A DNA stretch of 10,119 nucleotides from JBEDKD01 sp041172365. GTDB taxonomy: Bacteria > Cyanobacteriota > Cyanobacteriia > Cyanobacteriales > Microcoleaceae. Position 1 is the first letter of the stretch. Every line of letters begins with the position of its first letter. The DNA is taken from positions 1-10,119 of the forward strand of contig JBEDKD010000349.1 in the NCBI GenBank assembly GCA_041172365.1, read 5' to 3'. Below the pieces are notes generated by a model. The model had not been told where the DNA came from, did no database searches, and saw only the letters and a list, made by a program, of their open reading frames with translations. Below are positions 7,434-10,119 of the stretch, piece by piece. The position numbers and the translations under genes are program-made.

Positions 7434-7501
7434 TGCTGATCGGATGATGAGCACTCCGCGATCGCATAACCTCTTTGCCGTCATAGTGCTAATTTATTTT
7501 A

Positions 7502-8185
7502 TCACTTAATCAAGCCATTCGGCACATATTCCTCCTGAAGATACTCTTGATATATGTCAACTTTTGGCAAGTCGTGAGAAGTCAGTAAAAATTTATTTTT
7601 TAAGGTAATAAAGCATAAAGCTCCATTCACTTTTGTCGCGTGTAATTGAGTTGCTAAATTTTCTAAACTTTGGGGATCTTCTAATAGTTTCGGATTAATC
7701 ACCGCGTGGCGAATGCCATCGGCTAAAACTCCTAAACTTAAGTCATAATTAGAAATACAATCAATCAATTCTACGGGAAAAATGCCAATTTGATAAATCG
7801 CTGCTTGATAAACGCCGTCTTTTTCCAATTTCGGTAACACTGCACCCAAACTTTTGGCTTTCGCTTCCGGGCTTATTTCCCACCAAGCTTTTTTAGCAAA
7901 ATCCGTCATTTTTTCGTGAATTGAGTCTAGGGATTCCCAATGTTTTTCTAAACGACTCATTATTAAACTCGCGACTTCTTCTTTTCTTTCTTCTCTATTA
8001 ATTTTATCAACTTGTCTCCCGACTAAATAACCGATTAATCCCCCAATTAATGTTAAGACTAAGCGATCGCTTGTGAATAATACCAATAAAATACTAAAGA
8101 TTCCCACTAAAATCACTATAGGGGGAATATCTTTAATCAGTTTATTTAGGTCATGGAGCAGGGGGATTTCGTTATTATTCTTCAT
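7502..8185 (-). CDS. Hypothetical membrane protein with two N-terminal helices
   Basis: I do not recognise this 227-residue protein. After a short polar N terminus there are two hydrophobic segments, about 20-38 (PPIVILVGIFSILLVLF) and 42-57 (LVLTLIGGLIGYLVG), separated by a tight SDR turn, so they form a hairpin in the membrane. A strongly charged stretch follows (58-72, KINREERKEE), then a mainly helical soluble domain of about 150 residues with a WW pair at 101-102 and alternating hydrophobic segments near 188-201. By the positive-inside rule the C-terminal domain would be cytoplasmic. The start is well supported: AAGGAA lies 5 nt before the ATG and a TATAAT box lies about 45 nt upstream. 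It is transcribed towards the EamA gene but 294 nt away, with a separate promoter between, so an operon is not assured. Codon use resembles its neighbours. Confidence 0.8.
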   Translation of the reverse strand: MKNNNEIPLLHDLNKLIKDIPPIVILVGIFSILLVLFTSDRLVLTLIGGLIGYLVGRQVDKINREERKEEVASLIMSRLEKHWESLDSIHEKMTDFAKKAWWEISPEAKAKSLGAVLPKLEKDGVYQAAIYQIGIFPVELIDCISNYDLSLGVLADGIRHAVINPKLLEDPQSLENLATQLHATKVNGALCFITLKNKFLLTSHDLPKVDIYQEYLQEEYVPNGLIK

Positions 8186-8229
8186 CGGTTTTCCTTAAGG
8201 CTGACGACAGGGACGATCGCGTTAGCCCA

Positions 8230-8235
8230 ATTATA
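8230..8235 (-). promoter_or_regulatory. -10 box (TATAAT) for the hypothetical membrane protein
   Basis: Read on the minus strand there is an exact TATAAT. A start of transcription near 8222 would give a leader of about 37 nt with its AAGGAA ribosome site. The -35 region (around 8253-8258, CTTCTA) is poor. The inverted repeat TTAGCCC (8222-8228)/GGGCTAA (8258-8264) brackets the promoter and could be an operator. Confidence 0.45.
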
Positions 8236-8281
8236 CGTTTGTTATTATCCCATAGAAGGGCTAAATCTTTTCCTCAATTTT

Positions 8282-8298
8282 ACCCCCATTTGGGGGGT
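8282..8298. other. GC-rich hairpin in the divergent intergenic region
   Basis: ACCCCC (8282-8287) and GGGGGT (8293-8298) form a 6-bp stem with a 5-base loop. It lies midway between the two divergent promoters. No T run follows, so it may separate the promoters or be a protein site rather than a terminator. Confidence 0.45.
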
Positions 8299-8324
8299 TA
8301 CGCGATCGGCCTTTATGATATCGT

Positions 8325-8389
8325 TATAATTGACTGACAAACCCGATTTTTTTGGGTCAATTTGTCATTTTATCGGCATATTGTAAAAA
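8325..8389 (+). promoter_or_regulatory. Candidate NUDIX promoter region with nested inverted repeat
   Basis: An exact TATAAT lies at 8325-8330 but has no good -35. Downstream, TGACAAACCC (8335-8344) can pair with GGGT (8354-8357) and TTTGTCA (8361-8367), giving a bulged hairpin around a T-rich loop. TTGAC (8330-8334) and GTCAA (8356-8360) offer an alternative pairing. The right arm also supplies TTGTCA (8362-8367), which with a 16-base spacer and TAAAAA (8384-8389) makes a second possible promoter that would start about 26 nt before the gene. Which one is used decides whether the hairpin is in the transcript or is an operator. Confidence 0.35.
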
Positions 8390-8421
8390 TTCGTTAAGTT
8401 TATCGACAAAATTAGAGAAAT

Positions 8422-8850
8422 ATGGTATATCGCAATCCGACACCGACCGTTGATATTATTATTGAATTAATAGATAGACGCGATCGCGCGATCGTGCTGA
8501 TCGAAAGAAAAAATGCGCCCCTGGGATGGGCGATACCCGGTGGTTTTGTTGATTACGGGGAATCAGTGGAAACCGCGGCTCGACGGGAAGCACGAGAAGA
8601 AACAGGCTTAGAAGTAGAATTAATAGAGCAATTTCATGTCTATTCTGCTCCCAATCGCGATCCTCGTCAACATACATTAAGTGTCGTATTTTTAGCCACG
8701 GCAAAAGGGGAACCTCAAGCCGCGGATGATGCTAAAAATGTCGGTATTTTTGAACCTTGGCAAATTCCCACGAATCTTTGTTTTGATCACGATCGCATTT
8801 TACGCGATTATTTCCATTATCGTCATTATCGTCTTAAACCGCTTCTTTAA
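8422..8850 (+). CDS. NUDIX hydrolase, probably ADP-ribose pyrophosphatase-like
   Basis: NUDIX enzymes cleave a nucleoside diphosphate linked to another moiety using divalent metal held by the NUDIX box. The 142-residue protein has a perfect box GX5EX7REUXEEXGU: Gly41, Glu47, Arg55, Glu56, Ala57, Glu59, Glu60, Gly62, Leu63. The preceding PLGWAIPGG (33-41) is the usual lead-in strand and loop. After the box, HVYSAPNRDPRQHTLSVVF (72-90) resembles the compact ADP-ribose pyrophosphatases, with a Pro (Pro77) about 15 residues past the box. That makes ADP-ribose the best guess, but oxidised nucleotides or other NDP-X compounds remain possible. There is no helix-turn-helix domain, so it is an enzyme alone and not an NrtR regulator. 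Cytoplasmic. A weak GAGA precedes the ATG. It is divergent from the hypothetical membrane protein and followed by repeats, so it is probably monocistronic. Confidence 0.95.
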   Translation: MVYRNPTPTVDIIIELIDRRDRAIVLIERKNAPLGWAIPGGFVDYGESVETAARREAREETGLEVELIEQFHVYSAPNRDPRQHTLSVVFLATAKGEPQAADDAKNVGIFEPWQIPTNLCFDHDRILRDYFHYRHYRLKPLL

Positions 8851-8855
8851 AGAAG
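8842..8855. repeat. Palindrome spanning the NUDIX stop codon
   Basis: CTTCTTTAAAGAAG equals its own reverse complement and contains the TAA stop (8848-8850). The right half is the beginning of the following AGAAGGA array. It is AT-rich and unlikely to be an efficient terminator, and no better one is seen after this gene. Confidence 0.5.
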
Positions 8856-8895
8856 AAGGAAGAAGGAAGAGGGAAGAAGGAAGAGGGAAGAGGGA
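8854..8895. repeat. AGARGGA heptamer array
   Basis: Six in-phase units AGAAGGA, AGAAGGA, AGAGGGA, AGAAGGA, AGAGGGA, AGAGGGA fill 8854-8895, with AGAAA continuing. This is the reverse-complement form of the CCTTCTT array at 5416-5449. It is the outermost part of the composite repeat block left of gpsA. Confidence 0.85.
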
Positions 8896-8932
8896 AGAAA
8901 TAATGAACCACTAAGACACTAAGACACTAAGG
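8895..8932 (+). repeat. Left copy of a 38-bp block, inverted relative to 10070-10107
   Basis: The block contains nearly three copies of the octamer CACTAAGA (8909-8931) preceded by AAGAAATAATGAAC. Its reverse complement matches 10070-10107 at 32 of 38 positions by my alignment, with no gap. Most differences change the octamer letters (TAG to TTG or CTG) and keep the spacing. It lies between two different heptamer arrays. Confidence 0.8.
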
Positions 8933-8956
8933 AATAAGGCAAGTTTTCTACCTCTT

Positions 8957-8998
8957 CCCATTACCCATTACCCATTACCTATTCCCCATTACCTATTA
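8957..8998. repeat. CCCATTA heptamer array abutting gpsA
   Basis: Six in-phase units fill the stretch: CCCATTA three times, CCTATTC, CCCATTA, CCTATTA. The last ends 6 nt before the gpsA ATG, so the immediate leader of gpsA, where a ribosome site should be, is made of this repeat and contains no Shine-Dalgarno sequence. Reversed, the units are TAATGGG and AATAGG, the same families as in the array after gpsA. Confidence 0.85.
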
Positions 8999-9004
8999 AC
9001 CAAT

Positions 9005-9922
9005 ATGGCAAAAGTAACAATTTTAGGCGCGGGCGCGTGGGGTTCTGCATTAGCAACCCTCGCCCAAAATCAACAAAATCAAGTCCGTGTTTGGTCGCGG
9101 CAATCTTCTGATAGTTTAGAATGTTTATTATCGGATACGGAAATTATTATTTCGGCGGTTTCCATGAAGGGAGTTGTCTCTTTAGTAGAAAAAATAAAAG
9201 AACTTTCTTTACCTCCTGATATTATTTTAGTAACGGCGACAAAAGGATTAGATCCTGTTACAACTTCGACTCCTTCTACACTCTGGCAAAAGGCTTTTTC
9301 TCAAAATCATGTTGTGGTTTTATCGGGGCCAAATCTTTCACAAGAAATTGAGAAAGGTTTACCTGCTGCGACGGTTGCGGCTAGTGTTAATATTGACGCG
9401 GCTAAACGGATTCAAGAAGTTTTCAGCTCCGATCGTTTTCGGGTTTATGTTAATACTGATCCCTTGGGAACCGAACTTGGTGGGACTTTGAAAAATGTCT
9501 TCGCGATCGCGGCTGGTGTCTGTGATGGTTTACAATTAGGTACTAATGCCAAATCCGCGTTATTAACTCGTGCTTTACCGGAAATGATGCGAGTCGGAAC
9601 GACTTTAGGTGGACAAATTGAAACTTTTTATGGATTATCGGGTTTAGGGGATTTATTAACTACTTGTAATAGTCCCCTTTCTCGTAATTATCGAGTCGGT
9701 GAGGGGTTGGCACAAGGTAAATCTTTAGATCAAGTATTAGAAGATTTACAAAGTACCGCGGAAGGGGTTAATACTACTAATGTGTTAATGGAAATTGCCA
9801 ACCGTCAAAATATTGAAGTACCGATCGCGTATCAAGTTTATCGTTTACTCAATGGTAAAATATCTCCTCAGCAAGCCGTTACTGCTTTAATGGAGCGTAC
9901 TTTAAAACCGGAATCTCTTTAG
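9005..9922 (+). CDS. gpsA: NAD(P)H-dependent glycerol-3-phosphate dehydrogenase
   Basis: GpsA reduces dihydroxyacetone phosphate to sn-glycerol-3-phosphate, the backbone of all membrane glycerolipids. The dinucleotide-binding motif GAGAWG (8-13) opens the Rossmann domain. TATKGLDP (77-84) and SGPN (107-110) follow. The catalytic Lys163 lies in ELGGTLKNV (157-165), and the substrate region GLGDLLTTC (213-221) is followed by SRNYRVG with Arg227 and Asn228. At 305 residues it is shorter than the roughly 330-340 of most bacteria. The missing part is the segment after the second strand (around residues 32-38), where about 25-30 residues are usually found. Cyanobacterial GpsA proteins commonly have this short form, so it is not a deletion in this gene. 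The start gives the expected MAKVTILGAG. No Shine-Dalgarno is seen because a heptamer array occupies the leader. Cytoplasmic. Confidence 0.97.
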   Translation: MAKVTILGAGAWGSALATLAQNQQNQVRVWSRQSSDSLECLLSDTEIIISAVSMKGVVSLVEKIKELSLPPDIILVTATKGLDPVTTSTPSTLWQKAFSQNHVVVLSGPNLSQEIEKGLPAATVAASVNIDAAKRIQEVFSSDRFRVYVNTDPLGTELGGTLKNVFAIAAGVCDGLQLGTNAKSALLTRALPEMMRVGTTLGGQIETFYGLSGLGDLLTTCNSPLSRNYRVGEGLAQGKSLDQVLEDLQSTAEGVNTTNVLMEIANRQNIEVPIAYQVYRLLNGKISPQQAVTALMERTLKPESL

Positions 9923-9923
9923 G

Positions 9924-10050
9924 TAATGGGTAATGGGTAATGGGTAATGGGTAATGGGGACTGGGTAATGGGTAATGGGTAATAGGGAATAGGGAATAGG
10001 GAATAGGGAATAGGGAATAGAGAATAGGGAATAGAGAATAGGGAATAGGA
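9924..10050. repeat. Long heptamer array after gpsA (TAATGGG then AATAGGG)
   Basis: The array begins 1 nt after the gpsA stop. Eight units of TAATGGG type (9924-9979, one of them GACTGGG) are followed, after one extra base, by ten units of AATAGGG type (9981-10050, with AATAGAG variants alternating). That makes about 18 units in 127 bases. The two subtypes are segregated, which suggests separate rounds of expansion. Confidence 0.9.
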
Positions 10051-10069
10051 AATTTTTCTTCTTTCTTTT

Positions 10070-10107
10070 CCTTTGTGTCTCTGTGCCTTTGTGGTTAATT
10101 ATTTCTT
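10070..10107 (-). repeat. Right copy of the 38-bp block
   Basis: Octamer-like units CTTTGTGT, CTCTGTGC and CTTTGTGG (10071-10094) are followed by TTAATTATTTCTT. This is the inverted partner of 8895-8932. As on the left side, it lies outside a TAATGGG-type array and inside a pyrimidine-rich heptamer array. Confidence 0.8.
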
Positions 10108-10119
10108 GCTTCTTGCTTC
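10103..10119. repeat. TTCTTGC heptamer array, cut by the window end
   Basis: Two perfect TTCTTGC units (10103-10116) and the start of a third reach the last base. The position matches that of the AGARGGA array on the left side of gpsA, seen from the other strand. Its true length lies outside the window. Confidence 0.6.

Noticed and set aside
7401..7500. Possible plus-strand small RNA (TATAAT at 7401-7406, then AGCACT/AGTGCT inverted repeat at 7450-7490 followed by AATTTATTTT)
   Set aside because: There is no -35 element, the inverted repeat has only 6 bp with a 29-base loop, and the bases are better explained as the minus-strand promoter of the EamA gene.
8459..8704. Minus-strand open frame inside the NUDIX gene
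   Set aside because: It is opposite the perfect NUDIX box and has no start context.
8726..8914. Plus-strand frame running from the NUDIX gene into the AGARGGA array
   Set aside because: Its tail is a Gly/Arg/Glu/Lys repeat produced by the DNA heptamers, and its first half is a shifted reading of the NUDIX gene.
9309..9491. Frame-shifted open frame within gpsA
   Set aside because: It overlaps the catalytic part of gpsA in another frame and has no support.
9005..9922. gpsA as an internally deleted gene because it is about 30 residues short
   Set aside because: All catalytic and NAD-binding motifs are intact and the short form is usual in cyanobacteria.

Overview
The window comes from a cyanobacterium. 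It carries both sulfolipid genes (sqdB, sqdX), a GAF-GAF-PAS adenylate cyclase of the Anabaena CyaB1/CyaB2 type, and a short gpsA of the form seen in cyanobacteria. The HIP1 octamer GCGATCGC occurs eight times exactly (2530, 5278, 6068, 6531, 7458, 8063, 8480, 9503). Base composition looks moderately AT-rich and codons mostly end in T or A, which fits many unicellular or filamentous lineages. I cannot name the genus.

Layout. 1-181: noncoding leader with a palindrome and degenerate heptamers. 182-2554 (+): sqdB then sqdX, separated by 84 nt that hold a perfect hairpin. 2555-2755: heptamer arrays that happen to be open in the frame of the next gene. 2756-5350 (+): cyaB-like cyclase. 5351-5509: convergent intergenic space with a CCTTCTT array and a strong hairpin terminator. 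5510-7207 (-): a coiled-coil/EamA (DMT) membrane protein. 7208-7501: its leader and probable promoter. 7502-8185 (-): a small two-helix membrane protein of unknown function. 8186-8421: structured divergent promoter region. 8422-8850 (+): NUDIX hydrolase. 8851-9004: composite repeats. 9005-9922 (+): gpsA. 9923-10119: the same composite repeats in mirrored order, cut by the window end.

Function. SqdB makes UDP-sulfoquinovose and SqdX transfers sulfoquinovose to diacylglycerol, giving the thylakoid sulfolipid SQDG. GpsA makes the sn-glycerol-3-phosphate that all glycerolipids, including the diacylglycerol used by SqdX, start from. The cyclase is a soluble cAMP-producing sensor with two cyclic-nucleotide-type GAF domains. 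The NUDIX enzyme probably hydrolyses ADP-ribose or a related nucleotide. Nothing in the sequence ties the two minus-strand membrane proteins to these pathways.

I see no defence system, phage, transposase, CRISPR, tRNA or rRNA. The most interesting material is noncoding. Almost every gap holds tandem repeats with a 7-base period. gpsA is bracketed by an inverted pair of three-part repeat blocks. Two dispersed hairpins differ by a compensated base pair. Coding sequence is strikingly rich in CGCG, to the point of shaping synonymous codon choice.
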